From AV40 sp035568175 (GTDB taxonomy: Bacteria > Verrucomicrobiota > Verrucomicrobiia > Chthoniobacterales > UBA10450): 64,000 nucleotides of DNA. Where the stretch lies: assembly GCA_035568175.1 (NCBI GenBank), contig DATMON010000018.1:124001-188000 (forward strand), read 5' to 3'. Of this stretch, positions 1 to 8,674 are shown one piece after another. The notes below the pieces were generated by a model. It worked only from the letters and a program-made list of their open reading frames with translations, did no database searches and was not told the origin of the DNA. Within the stretch, counting starts at the first letter, position 1, and each line of letters begins with the position of its first letter. Position numbers and translations under genes: made by a program.

Positions 1-2
1 GA

Positions 3-1169
3 TTTAAATGCCTGCCGGAACTACTCGCTGACTCCGATTATCGCGCCGGCTATTTTGGCAAATGGCATCTCGGCGATGAATTTTCCGCCCAGCGCGGATT
101 CGAGGACTGGGTTTCGATCGAAGAATTTTTCAAGAGCGCGGTGAGCAACCACAAGATCGAAGGCGTTACCGATTATACGAAATTTCTGATCGCGAAAGGA
201 CAAAAGCCCAATCACGGAAAGTATTTCAGTCGTACGTTCTCGCGGAATCTACCATTCGAACTTTCACAGGCAAAATTCGTCGAAACTAAAACCTGCGAAT
301 TTCTGGAACATTATCGCGACCGGCCGTTTATCGCATTCGTTGCCTTCATCGAACCCCATCCGCCTTATACCGGTCCGTTCAACGACGAACATCCGCTCGA
401 ATCCATTTCATTGGACGTGAGCAATAGCGATAAGTTCGGTAATGACATGCCGCTGCATTATCGCTTGCGCGAAGAAATCTGTCGCAATCGTTATCGCGAC
501 GTTGAGCGCTATCGCGAGATCAAACAAAAGTACCTCGGTCTCATCACCGAGATCGACCATTGCATTGGCAGCATTCTGACGAAGTTAGACCAGCTCGGGC
601 TGGCCGAACGGACGATTACGGTTTTAACGAGCGACCACGGCGACACGATGAGTGCTCACGGTTTGTTGGGTAAGCGATTCATGTTCGAGCAATCGGCCGG
701 CGTGCCGTACCTGGTCCGAATGCCGCGTCAAGAGCGTTCCTTGCGCGTCGCGCAACCGATCAGCCACATCGACTTTGTGCCGACCATTCTGGATCTCCTC
801 GGCAAAACCCCCGATCCGCAGTGCGTCGGAAAAAGCAGGGCCGCTTTAATTCGAGGCGAGACCATGCCGCCCGAGTCGGTATTTATCGAATGGGCGCCGG
901 GGAAGGAAAAAATAAACAAGCACACCAAGCTCGCGAGCAAAGACCAGATCAAGCAAGCGCTCGGCGAATCGACCCGCGCCATTGTCACACCCGACGGCTG
1001 GAAACTCTGTCTCCGTGACAAGGACAAGAACGAGCTCTACAACTTGCGGAACGATCCTGATGAGCGAAAGAACCTTTATTCCGAAACGAGCCAGGGCGAC
1101 ACCGTTAAACGATTGACCGATGAGATTCATCAATGGCAGCAGCAGGTCGAAGACACGGTGAAGGTCTGA
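3..1169 (+). CDS. Sulfatase, 5' end cut by window edge
   Basis: This is the C-terminal 388 residues of a sulfatase of the alkaline-phosphatase superfamily, which hydrolyses sulfate esters, probably of polysaccharides. The open frame runs to the left edge, and the first residues hold the family motif GYFGKWHLG (about 42-80). Further on are the metal-site motif SDHGD near 630-645, a GKRFMFEQSAG segment, and SHIDFVPTILDLLG before the C-terminal domain. The Cys/Ser that becomes formylglycine lies upstream of the window, so the class of sulfatase and its export signal cannot be judged. An in-frame ATG-like start at 141 is internal. The next gene starts 56 bases downstream. Confidence 0.9.
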   Translation, partial: FKCLPELLADSDYRAGYFGKWHLGDEFSAQRGFEDWVSIEEFFKSAVSNHKIEGVTDYTKFLIAKGQKPNHGKYFSRTFSRNLPFELSQAKFVETKTCEFLEHYRDRPFIAFVAFIEPHPPYTGPFNDEHPLESISLDVSNSDKFGNDMPLHYRLREEICRNRYRDVERYREIKQKYLGLITEIDHCIGSILTKLDQLGLAERTITVLTSDHGDTMSAHGLLGKRFMFEQSAGVPYLVRMPRQERSLRVAQPISHIDFVPTILDLLGKTPDPQCVGKSRAALIRGETMPPESVFIEWAPGKEKINKHTKLASKDQIKQALGESTRAIVTPDGWKLCLRDKDKNELYNLRNDPDERKNLYSETSQGDTVKRLTDEIHQWQQQVEDTVKV

Positions 1170-1225
1170 ACGGGACCGCCTCAAATGAGCTTTGCAACTA
1201 CCCCAGGACGGTTAAATTTCTCCCA

Positions 1226-1819
1226 ATGATTCCTGCTCTTCTGCTCGTTGCGTCAGCGATTCTTTTTCGCGTCCTGGTTGGCTTTTTTGGACCACTCGAC
1301 GCTGTCGGTTGGATGGACTTCACGCCGCTGGCCGCGATCGCGCTTTGTGGCGCGGCTTATTTCCCAAATCGCTACAAGCTGACCATTCCAATGGTTTCAC
1401 TGCTTTTCTCGGATGTGGCGTTGAACGTCTTTCATTATCACGCGCCAATGGGGAGCCCATTCGTCATCTCGCATTACGTGGGATTTGCGCTCATTGGTTT
1501 GCTCGGCTGGTCGCTGCAAAACCGCGCTTCGTTGAAGACACTGTTGCCGGCTTCAATCGCAGCGTCGCTGATCTTTTACTTCGTCACGAATTGCGTCTCG
1601 TGGGTGTACGAGCCGGGTTATCCGAAGACGTTCGCTGGTTTCGTGCAGGCGCAAACCAGCGGGCTGCCGGTTTACAACGGCGCTACGCCTGCCTGGATGT
1701 TTTTGCGCAACTCGCTTCTCGGCGATCTCTTTTTCACCGCGTTGTTCGTGGTATGCATGAACTTCGGGCGAAAAGCCAGCCGGGCGCGCGCTGGAGCTGC
1801 ATTGCCTCGCGTCGCGTAG
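1226..1819 (+). CDS. Small multi-pass membrane protein, DUF6580-like
   Basis: This is a 197-residue hydrophobic protein with about five membrane segments. The N-terminal part reads MDFTPLAAIALCGAAYF, followed by LTIPMVSLLFSDVALNVF. That layout recalls the DUF6580 family of membrane proteins, whose function I do not know; some resemble substrate-binding subunits of ECF-type transporters. An open frame begins upstream at 1133 inside the sulfatase, but I chose the ATG at 1226 because it starts directly before the first membrane helix. The pdhA start lies 6 bases after the stop, so the gene may be transcribed with the pdh genes. The family assignment is from memory of the motif only. Confidence 0.6.
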   Translation: MIPALLLVASAILFRVLVGFFGPLDAVGWMDFTPLAAIALCGAAYFPNRYKLTIPMVSLLFSDVALNVFHYHAPMGSPFVISHYVGFALIGLLGWSLQNRASLKTLLPASIAASLIFYFVTNCVSWVYEPGYPKTFAGFVQAQTSGLPVYNGATPAWMFLRNSLLGDLFFTALFVVCMNFGRKASRARAGAALPRVA

Positions 1820-1825
1820 ATTTCG

Positions 1826-2803
1826 ATGCAGCGGCCTGAGCAACGCGACGAGGTCGAGATGCTCGCGCTGATGCTGCTGATCCGGCGCTTTGAGGAACGC
1901 GCCAGCCAGCAATATCAAGCGCAGAAGATCGGCGGCTTCTGCCATCTTTACATTGGACAGGAAGCAGTAGTCGCCGGCGCGGTCGCGGCCGTGCGCGACG
2001 ACGATTATATCATCACTGCGTATCGGGATCACGGCCACGCGCTTGCGCGCGGCACGAGCGCGAACGCGTGCATGGCGGAACTTTTCGGAAAGGCGACCGG
2101 CTGTTCACAAGGGCTAGGCGGCTCGATGCACTTTTTCGACAAGAAGAATCACATGTACGGAGGTCACGCCATCGTCGCGGCACATGTTCCGCTGGCGGCC
2201 GGCTTGGCGTTCGCGTGCAAGTATCGCGAAGAAGATCGCGTCACACTTTGCTTCTTTGGCGATGGCGCGATCAATCAAGGTGCATTCCACGAAGCGCTGA
2301 ATCTCATCGCGCTCTACAAGCTTCCCGTCGTCCTCATTTGCGAGAACAACCTCTTTGCCATGGGCACGTCAGTGAAAAGATCGACATCGTTAAAGCAAAT
2401 TGTCGATCGCGCTGAAGGCTATGACATCTCAAGCGATATCGTCGATGGCATGAACTTTCGCGAAGTGCGCGACAAACTGAGCGAGATCGTCACCTCGATT
2501 CGCAAAGATGCGCACCCGGCATTCGTTGAAATCCGCACCTATCGTTATCGCGGACATTCGATGTCGGATCCGGCCAGTTATCGAACCAAAGATGAGCTGG
2601 AAAAATATCGGCTCGACGATCCAATCATCCGTTTGCGCGCGCAGCTCACCCGCGAGGGCAAACTGACCAACGAACAATTCGACGCGCTCGACAAGAAAGC
2701 GAAGGAGACCGCGCTGGCATCGGTGAAATTCGCGGAGCAAAGTCCTGAGCTGCCGGTCGAAAAAGTTTACGACTACGCCTACTTCAACGAGAAAAAATCG
2801 TGA
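1826..2803 (+). CDS. pdhA: Pyruvate dehydrogenase E1 component, alpha subunit
   Basis: This 325-residue protein is the thiamine-diphosphate-dependent E1 alpha subunit, which with E1 beta decarboxylates pyruvate and transfers the acetyl group to lipoyl-E2. The TPP/Mg motif is visible as FFGDGAINQG through ICENN (about residues 145-175). The phosphorylation-loop-like segment YRYRGHSMSDP lies near residue 240. Length is normal for the two-subunit E1. Its TGA overlaps the GTG start of pdhB by 4 bases, which indicates translational coupling. A branched-chain 2-oxoacid or acetoin dehydrogenase cannot be fully excluded, but the alpha-beta-E2 order and sequence fit PDH. A copy of the AAGATCGACATC word lies at 2377-2388. 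Confidence 0.93.
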   Translation: MQRPEQRDEVEMLALMLLIRRFEERASQQYQAQKIGGFCHLYIGQEAVVAGAVAAVRDDDYIITAYRDHGHALARGTSANACMAELFGKATGCSQGLGGSMHFFDKKNHMYGGHAIVAAHVPLAAGLAFACKYREEDRVTLCFFGDGAINQGAFHEALNLIALYKLPVVLICENNLFAMGTSVKRSTSLKQIVDRAEGYDISSDIVDGMNFREVRDKLSEIVTSIRKDAHPAFVEIRTYRYRGHSMSDPASYRTKDELEKYRLDDPIIRLRAQLTREGKLTNEQFDALDKKAKETALASVKFAEQSPELPVEKVYDYAYFNEKKS

Positions 2804-3783
2804 GGGAAATCACTTACCGTCAGGCATTGAACGAAGCGCTCGCCGAAGAGCTTGAGCACGATCCAAATGTTTTCCTGATGGGCGAGGAAGTCGCTGAATA
2901 CCAAGGCGCTTACAAAGTAAGCCAGGGATTGCTCCAGCGCTTTGGACCGAAACGGATCATCGACACTCCGATTAGCGAAAACGGTTTCGCCGGACTCGGT
3001 GTCGGCGCGGCCATGGTCGGACTGCGACCGATCATCGAGTTCATGACCTTCAGCTTTTCGTTCGTTGCGTTCGATCAGGTCGTGAACAACGCGCCCAACA
3101 TGTTCATGATGTCGGGTGGCCAGTTTAATGTTCCGATCACATTCCGCGGACCGAACGGACCTGCGCACCAGCTGGGCGCGACTCATTCGCACGCGACTGA
3201 ATCGCTCTATGCGAACGCGCCCGGTCTGAAAGTCTGCACACCTGCCACGCCGCGCGATGCCAAGGGTCTATTGAAAACCGCCGTGCGCGACGATAATCCG
3301 GTTCTCGTTCTGGAAGCCGAACTTCTTTACAGCTCGAAGGGAATGGTCGAACCGCCCGACGAGGAATTGTTAATTCCGCTGGGGCAAGCCGAACTAAAAC
3401 GCGAAGGCAGCGATGTTTCGATTATTTGCTACGCGCAAACGGTTCCGCTCGCCCTCGCCGTTGCCGCCCAGCTCGAGGAGGAAGATATTTCGGCGGAGAT
3501 TGTCGATCTTCGTTCGATCAAACCTCTGGATGAGACGACGATCTTTAATTCCGTGTCCAAGACCCACCGCGCGGTGATTGTAGAGCAGGACCGCCCCTTC
3601 TGCGGCGTCGGCGCGGAAGTTTGCTACCGGATCCAGAAAAACATTTTTGATGAGCTCGATGCGCCGATCATCCGCGTTTCTCAAGAGGATGTGCCAATGC
3701 CTTACAACGAAAGGCTGGAGAAATTTGTTTTGCCCAATGCGGACAAGTTGATGGCCGCTGTCAAAAAAGTCTGTTACGCCTAA
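2800..3783 (+). CDS. pdhB: Pyruvate dehydrogenase E1 component, beta subunit
   Basis: This is a 327-residue transketolase-like E1 beta subunit. It starts MREITYRQALNEALAEEL, and the GTG start overlaps the pdhA stop. The segments FLMGEEVAEYQGAYKV and RIIDTPISENGFAGLGVGAA are typical of E1 beta, as are the C-terminal transketolase domain segments SVSKTHRAVIVEQ and EVCYRI. It forms the heterotetrameric E1 with PdhA in the cytoplasm. The stop lies 6 bases before the E2 start, so the three genes form one operon. The AAGATCGACAAT word appears on the minus strand at 3499-3510, where this protein reads IVDL. Confidence 0.94.
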   Translation: MREITYRQALNEALAEELEHDPNVFLMGEEVAEYQGAYKVSQGLLQRFGPKRIIDTPISENGFAGLGVGAAMVGLRPIIEFMTFSFSFVAFDQVVNNAPNMFMMSGGQFNVPITFRGPNGPAHQLGATHSHATESLYANAPGLKVCTPATPRDAKGLLKTAVRDDNPVLVLEAELLYSSKGMVEPPDEELLIPLGQAELKREGSDVSIICYAQTVPLALAVAAQLEEEDISAEIVDLRSIKPLDETTIFNSVSKTHRAVIVEQDRPFCGVGAEVCYRIQKNIFDELDAPIIRVSQEDVPMPYNERLEKFVLPNADKLMAAVKKVCYA

Positions 3784-3789
3784 CGAATC

Positions 3790-5160
3790 ATGCCCGAGAT
3801 TCAAATGCCGAAGTTGAGCGACACGATGACCGAAGGCACGCTCGTCTCGTGGAAAAAGAAAAAGGGCGACAAAGTATCGGCCGGCGAAGTGATCGCTGAA
3901 ATCGAAACCGACAAGGCGACGATGGAATGGGAATCGCCGGAGGACGGAACGCTTACCGAAATCTACGTCGAGGAAGGCGGGAAAGTGAATGTCGGCGACA
4001 AGATCGCGTTCGTCGCCGGGAAAGGCGAGGAAGCGCCGAAAAAGGAAGAAAAAAAGGAACCGGCAAAAAAAGAAGAAAAATCGGAAGAGAAAAAGGAAAA
4101 GAAGCCGCAAGCGGAAACGGAGAAGCCAGCACCGGCTGAGAAAAAAGAAAAGGACACTGCGTCCCCGCAGAAAAAGGAAAAACCTGTGGAGGCAGGCGTC
4201 TCGCCTGCGCCTTCGACTAATACGAAAAAACCAGCAGCAGCAACCGCCGGTCCGGCTCAGTCAGAAGAAGCGCGCGTCAAAGCATCGCCAGTCGCGCGGC
4301 GAGTTGCGGCCGAGCTCGGTGTCGATCTTTCGAGCGTGAAGGGAACTGGTCCCGATGGGCGTGTGACCGAGACAGATGTCCGCGCGGCCGCGAAATCAAA
4401 AGGAGCTGCGTCAGCGCAAAAAGCGTCAACCGCGGCGAAACCTTCTGTTCCATCAATCAAGGCCGGTGAGGGCGCGCGCATTCAACTTTCCGGGATGCGC
4501 AAAATTATCGCGCTGCGTCTGGCCGAGAGTCTCGGGCCGATTCCGCATTTTTATCTCACGATCGAGATCAACGCCGCGCCGCTGATGGCGGCGCGCGAAG
4601 AATTGAAATCAGCCGGCGAAGGCGCCGATACCGCGAAGATCACGGTGAACGATTTCGTTCTGAAAGCGGCGGTGCAGGCGGCTGTCAAAGTTCCGCGCGT
4701 CAATGCTTCATTCGATGGCGACGCCATCGTTCAGTACGCCGATGTCGATCTTGGGATCGCAGTTGCAATTGAAGATGGATTGCTCACGCCGGTGATTCGC
4801 GCCGCGCAAGACAAATCGCTCCGCGAAATCAGTGAGCAGATGAAGGACCTCGCAGGTCGCGCGCGCAACAAGCGAATGAAGCCGGAAGAATTTCAGGGCG
4901 GCACGTTCACAGTCTCAAACCTTGGTGGAATGGGAATCGATTCGTTCAGCGCGGTGATCAATCCGCCGCAGGGCTTCATCCTCGCGATCGGCAAAGTCAC
5001 GAAAGTTCCGGTAATTGACGATGGCGAACAGATCGTCGTCGGCCAACGAATGCTTATTACCATGAGCTGCGATCATCGCGTGATCGACGGCGCGCTCGGC
5101 GCGGAGTATTTGAAAGAGCTGCGCCACCTTCTCGAAAATCCTGCACTCCTTTTGGTTTAA
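3790..5160 (+). CDS. pdhC: Dihydrolipoamide acetyltransferase (PDH E2)
   Basis: This 456-residue E2 core accepts the acetyl group on a lipoyl arm and passes it to CoA. A single lipoyl domain occupies residues 1-76, with the lipoylated lysine in ETDKATME (Lys42). A long Lys/Glu-rich then Ala/Pro-rich linker follows (about 80-155). The peripheral subunit-binding domain (about 160-200) contains KASPVARRVAAELG, and the catalytic domain ends in DHRVIDGA (catalytic His429). The linker DNA is extremely A-rich (about 4030-4190). No dihydrolipoamide dehydrogenase gene follows; the next gene is convergent, 9 bases away. The signal word lies on the minus strand at 4320-4329 and 4741-4752. Confidence 0.94.
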   Translation: MPEIQMPKLSDTMTEGTLVSWKKKKGDKVSAGEVIAEIETDKATMEWESPEDGTLTEIYVEEGGKVNVGDKIAFVAGKGEEAPKKEEKKEPAKKEEKSEEKKEKKPQAETEKPAPAEKKEKDTASPQKKEKPVEAGVSPAPSTNTKKPAAATAGPAQSEEARVKASPVARRVAAELGVDLSSVKGTGPDGRVTETDVRAAAKSKGAASAQKASTAAKPSVPSIKAGEGARIQLSGMRKIIALRLAESLGPIPHFYLTIEINAAPLMAAREELKSAGEGADTAKITVNDFVLKAAVQAAVKVPRVNASFDGDAIVQYADVDLGIAVAIEDGLLTPVIRAAQDKSLREISEQMKDLAGRARNKRMKPEEFQGGTFTVSNLGGMGIDSFSAVINPPQGFILAIGKVTKVPVIDDGEQIVVGQRMLITMSCDHRVIDGALGAEYLKELRHLLENPALLLV

Positions 5161-5168
5161 CGGAGCAA

Positions 5169-5627
5169 TCAACGTGCGGGTTTCTCGCGCGAAGAGATTT
5201 CCCATGTCATAAAGTCGTCCAGCGTCTGCCGTGTCCGTCGGACCGCAAACGCCAATACAACTGCGTCATCTGCAAAACCGAGGCCGATAATCCAATCGGG
5301 AATAAGATCGAATGGATTCAGGATATAAATGATGGCGCCAACGATCATCACCAGATTTTGCATCGAAACGTTACGGTATTCGCGGCGGGAGTACGCGCGA
5401 ATCAACCGCAACATCGCCAGGAAATACGCCCAAAGGTCCTTGAACCGTCCTCTCGGTATCGTCGGCGCTATTCTTACTGCTTCCTTGAAAAGTTGACGTA
5501 ATCGTTCCGGATCTTTGGCATACGAACGGGCGTTGGTGAGAGCCTGCGAGAAAGCAGGGCTACGGGGCGCACTTTTCGGAGAGGCCACGTCTTCGGCTCG
5601 TGACTTGGGTTGTCTCGTGCGCCTCAT
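5169..5627 (-). CDS. YkvA family (DUF1232) protein
   Basis: This is a 152-residue protein whose C-terminal half carries the DUF1232/YkvA signature: AIIYILNPFDLIPDWI, then GFADDAVVLAFAVRRTRQ. It contains a short membrane-associated hydrophobic stretch. The N-terminal 50 residues are polar and basic. The family's function is unknown. A close relative lies immediately upstream at 5701-6165 with the same layout and the shared ending QTLDDFM-WE, so the pair arose by tandem duplication. The gene is convergent with pdhC, with only 9 bases between stops. Confidence 0.85.
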   Translation of the reverse strand: MRRTRQPKSRAEDVASPKSAPRSPAFSQALTNARSYAKDPERLRQLFKEAVRIAPTIPRGRFKDLWAYFLAMLRLIRAYSRREYRNVSMQNLVMIVGAIIYILNPFDLIPDWIIGLGFADDAVVLAFAVRRTRQTLDDFMTWEISSREKPAR

Positions 5628-5700
5628 ATCCCCTTTAATAGTGAGACCCAGTTTTCAGGCGCTGGCAACCCTGTGACTCGAAACTAGATAGCCGCTGCGG

Positions 5701-6165
5701 TTATAAGGCGGTCGTTTCCCAGGCCATGAAATCGTCCAGCGTTTGGCGCGCTCTGCGCACCGCTAACGCCAGAACGGTCGCGTCGTCTAGAAAACCCAGA
5801 GCCGGAAGCGCATCGGGAATCACATCGAGAGGATTCACGATGTAGATGATGGCCGCGATGATTACGACCAGGGTGCTTTCGGGAACATCGCGATAGCTGC
5901 CTTGAGAATACGCGCGAATCAAACGCAGCATGGCCTGAAAGTACGGCCACGTTTCCGCAAACGGTTCCTTCGGCATTGACGAAGCCTGCTTTGCCGCTTC
6001 TTCGAAGAGCGACTGCAATCGTTGGGGATTTCCGACGTAGGACTTCGCGCTTTTGATCGCTTGCGCGAACTCTGCTTCGAGACGGTCTTTTAAAACAAGG
6101 CCCTGGTTTTTCTTCGCGGCCGTGGATTTCTTTTTGCGAGATCCGCCTTTTGGCTTCGACTTCAT
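5701..6165 (-). CDS. YkvA family (DUF1232) protein, tandem paralogue
   Basis: This is a 154-residue paralogue of the 5169-5627 gene. After a basic N-terminus come LIRAYSQGSYRDVP and the YkvA signature AAIIYIVNPLDVIPDALPAL, then FLDDATVLALAVRRARQTLDDFMAWE. Both copies share the AYS-x5-YR-V spacing before the hydrophobic segment. An overlapping longer minus-strand frame (5684-6352) is off-frame and rejected because this frame carries the family signature. Function is unknown. Confidence 0.85.
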   Translation of the reverse strand: MKSKPKGGSRKKKSTAAKKNQGLVLKDRLEAEFAQAIKSAKSYVGNPQRLQSLFEEAAKQASSMPKEPFAETWPYFQAMLRLIRAYSQGSYRDVPESTLVVIIAAIIYIVNPLDVIPDALPALGFLDDATVLALAVRRARQTLDDFMAWETTAL

Positions 6166-6230
6166 CCGGCGCTATGAAAGCACTGCGCATTGCTCCTGAG
6201 AAGTCGATTGTCTTGAATTGTTTGAATTGT

Positions 6231-6242
6231 AAGATCGACAAG
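6231..6242 (+). repeat. AAGATCGACA signal word, intergenic copy
   Basis: One of 25 perfect copies of the 10-mer in the window. This one lies between divergent genes (5701-6165 minus and 6272-6640 plus), 30 bases before the plus-strand start, so no protein sequence explains it. It reads AAGATCGACAAG. Confidence 0.8.
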
Positions 6243-6271
6243 TAACCGGCGCGTCGCTGGCAAAGCGCTCG

Positions 6272-6640
6272 ATGGAAAATTCTCCTGAGGAAAAACGTTT
6301 GCAGACAACATCTTTTGTCGTGCACGCGACGCGCGGCGTGATTCGTGAGCAAAACACCCGTCGGAAAGCGATGCTGTTTCTACTCGCGCTCGCGCTGTTG
6401 TTACTGATCTCTGGTTTTACATTTTTGCAGCCGGCATTGAATCCGCGGGAACATCCGTGGCGGGTGATCTTCTTTTGGATGGTTTGCATCTGGTTCACTT
6501 TTACGGCGCTGTTACTCGCGCTCTTCGATCTGCTAGTGCTGCGATTGCAAGCGCGGCAAGCGGAACGTGCGTTGCGCGAAAAATTGGATGCGGAGCGCCT
6601 TGGCCCAGGCTCCGGCGCGGCAGGCCAAGATCGACATTAA
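6272..6640 (+). CDS. Two-helix membrane protein of unknown function
   Basis: This is a 122-residue protein that I do not recognise. After a polar N-terminus of about 35 residues come two membrane helices (about 37-55, ending GFTFLQPAL, and about 67-88, FFWMVCIWFTFTALLLALF). A charged cytoplasmic tail with QARQAERALREKLDAERLG could form a coiled coil. It starts 15 bases upstream of the dNTPase gene and is probably co-transcribed with it. A signal-word copy at 6627-6636 overlaps its last codons, encoding DRH before the stop. Confidence 0.7.
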   Translation: MENSPEEKRLQTTSFVVHATRGVIREQNTRRKAMLFLLALALLLLISGFTFLQPALNPREHPWRVIFFWMVCIWFTFTALLLALFDLLVLRLQARQAERALREKLDAERLGPGSGAAGQDRH

Positions 6641-6655
6641 CGCATTAATCAATCG

Positions 6656-7819
6656 ATGAAGAACGGCTGGAAAACGCGCGCGGAAATGGAGGCGACTGAG
6701 CGCGCCATCCTCGCCGCGTTCGCGCAAAAGTCCGGCGACTCTCGCGGTCGAAAATATCCGGAGCAAAGCCACGCCTACCGGACCGAATTTCAGCGCGACC
6801 GTGCTCGCATCATTCACTCGCGTGCATTTCGTCGGCTCGAATACAAGACGCAGGTTTTCCTGAACGGTACCGGCGATCACCTGCGGACACGGCTGACTCA
6901 TTCAATCGAAGTCGCATCAATCAGTCGGACGATCGCGCGCGCTCTCGCGCTCAACGAAGATCTCGCGGAGACAATCGCTCTAGCGCACGATCTCGGGCAC
7001 ACGCCCTTTGGACATTCCGGCGAAGAGATTCTGGCCGAGTGCATGCGCGACCACGGCGGGTTCGAACACAATCGGCAAAGCCTGCGTGTGGTCGAATTGC
7101 TCGAAAATGCTTATCCGGATTTTCCCGGACTCAATTTAACTTTCGAAGTGCGCGAAGGTTTACGAAAGCACCAGGACGTTTACGAGGCGCCTTCACCGGG
7201 CGGAGAGAAATACAAATGCCCCTCGCTCGAAGCACAGATCGCGAATCTGGCGGACGAAATCACCTATTACAGTCACGATCTCGACGATGCGGTCGATTTT
7301 GACATTCTGAGCGCGGAGCAGCTCGAGCAGAATGCGGTTTGGCAACGGAGCGAACGCAGTGTGCTCTCGCGTTATCCTGACGCGCGCGAGCCGGAGCTGC
7401 ATAAATTGATCATTCGCGACATCATCGACGTGCAAGTTCAAGACCTGGTCGGGACGAGTGCGACCTCAATTTCCAGGGCGAATCCAAAAAGCCCAGATGA
7501 CGTGCGCAAGCAGGAGGCGCCGCTAATTGGTTACAGCGAAGAACTGCACGGTGCGAATGCCGCGCTCCGAAAATTTCTTTACGCGAACGTTTATTATCAT
7601 CCTCGGGTCACGAAAGTGAATCAGCGCGCGTGCGAGATGTTGAAAAAGGTCTTCGAAAGTTACGTGGCCGATCCCGGCCAGCTCGGCGAAGTCGCGACCA
7701 AACGGATCGAGCAGGAAGGACTTCACCGGACGGTCTGCGATTACGTAGCGGGAATGACCGACCGTTATTTAATGGAAGAATACGCGCGGATTATGGGCAA
7801 ACGGGGGACTTTACCTTAA
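6656..7819 (+). CDS. dgt: dGTPase-like dNTP triphosphohydrolase
   Basis: This 387-residue HD-domain enzyme hydrolyses dNTPs to deoxynucleoside and triphosphate. The N-terminal signature SRAFRRLEYKTQVF is present. The metal-binding HD residues appear in TRLTHSIEV and LAHDLGHTPFGHSGEE (about residues 80-125), with a further His-Asp pair in YYSHDLDDAVDFD. Length and motif spacing match the shorter dGTPase-like family rather than the E. coli Dgt long form. The stop overlaps the convergent LON-domain gene by 4 bases. Confidence 0.92.
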   Translation: MKNGWKTRAEMEATERAILAAFAQKSGDSRGRKYPEQSHAYRTEFQRDRARIIHSRAFRRLEYKTQVFLNGTGDHLRTRLTHSIEVASISRTIARALALNEDLAETIALAHDLGHTPFGHSGEEILAECMRDHGGFEHNRQSLRVVELLENAYPDFPGLNLTFEVREGLRKHQDVYEAPSPGGEKYKCPSLEAQIANLADEITYYSHDLDDAVDFDILSAEQLEQNAVWQRSERSVLSRYPDAREPELHKLIIRDIIDVQVQDLVGTSATSISRANPKSPDDVRKQEAPLIGYSEELHGANAALRKFLYANVYYHPRVTKVNQRACEMLKKVFESYVADPGQLGEVATKRIEQEGLHRTVCDYVAGMTDRYLMEEYARIMGKRGTLP

Positions 7820-8451
7820 ACCGCGGCGCTACCGATTTCGTCCTGCAAGTAGGTGATGAGTAGCCGCAGGCGCTGATTGAGGGAAGATTCTTCCAGCATC
7901 CGTTGTCGTCGCAGCGGGTCGTCAACAAAAGTTGAAGCAACCAAGTCGGCGAGCATGTCGAGATCGCCAAGCTGGGCAAGATAGCGATCGACTTTTGGCG
8001 GGAGCCGTCGCTCGGTCCGTTTTAATTTTCGATAAAGCTCGAGAACTTTTTCACCGAGCGCTTCCGTCTCAACCGTCGCGGTGTCGTTGGTCGATTCGAC
8101 GATGTCGATCCTGGCGATCGGAAACGGCGTTTCTTGCTGGAAACTGGAGAAACGGACGCGATGCAAACCTTGGAGAACGAGATTCGAAGTGCCATCGCCG
8201 CGACCGACGCAGGCGCGGATGAGCCCGACGGTGGCGAAATGAAAAAAATCTTCAGGCGCGTGCCATTCCGAACAACTCGGTTTAATCAGCGTCACGCTAA
8301 ACACGCGATCCCGTTGAAGCGCGTGCTCAAGCATGTCGCGGTAGCGCTCTTCGAAAACATAAAGCGGCAGCAATGCGTGTGGAAAGAGGACCGCACCCGG
8401 CAATGGCATCACCGGCACTTCATCGGGCAAATCTACCGACCCATTTTTCAC
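7816..8451 (-). CDS. LON substrate-binding-domain protein
   Basis: This 211-residue protein corresponds to the N-terminal domain of Lon protease without the ATPase or protease domains. It opens with the Lon-type sequence VPVMPLPGAVLFPHALLPLY and continues with FEERYRDMLEHALQRD and the FSVTLIKP strand. A helical bundle of about 80 residues closes the protein. Stand-alone LON-domain proteins occur in many bacteria and are thought to bind unfolded or target proteins, but the role is not established. It shares 4 bases with the end of dgt. Confidence 0.88.
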   Translation of the reverse strand: MKNGSVDLPDEVPVMPLPGAVLFPHALLPLYVFEERYRDMLEHALQRDRVFSVTLIKPSCSEWHAPEDFFHFATVGLIRACVGRGDGTSNLVLQGLHRVRFSSFQQETPFPIARIDIVESTNDTATVETEALGEKVLELYRKLKRTERRLPPKVDRYLAQLGDLDMLADLVASTFVDDPLRRQRMLEESSLNQRLRLLITYLQDEIGSAAV

Positions 8452-8674
8452 TTTCGATTTCCGTCCCTCGATTAATATCCTTCCTTGAGCGCAGTCGCGC
8501 GAGAGATTTTACTCTACATCAGGATCCAGCGTCGCGCGCGGGCGGTAGGCCGGCTATTGATTTCGGTGCCCGGCTTCCCTAGCCGCATTCGCTGCCGCTC
8601 AGCGGCTCCCGCCGTAAAGTTGGCGCCCTTTTTTGTTGAAAGTGAAAAGAAGTGCGCCAACGCCTCAAACAATT
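8452..8674. other. Non-coding gap between two minus-strand genes
   Basis: About 220 bases separate the aroD stop from the LON-domain start. I see no convincing ORF, RNA or terminator here. The stretch should contain the promoter of the LON-domain gene, but no clear -35/-10 pair stands out. Confidence 0.4.

Noticed and set aside
3394..4110. Long minus-strand frame opposite pdhB and pdhC, very Phe-rich
   Set aside because: It is the shadow of the Lys/Glu-rich linker of E2 (poly-GAA/AAA gives poly-TTC/TTT). No start, family or composition supports it.
5684..6352. 222-residue minus-strand frame overlapping the second YkvA-type gene
   Set aside because: Arg/His/Ser-rich and in the wrong frame; the overlapping 5701-6165 frame carries the YkvA motif.
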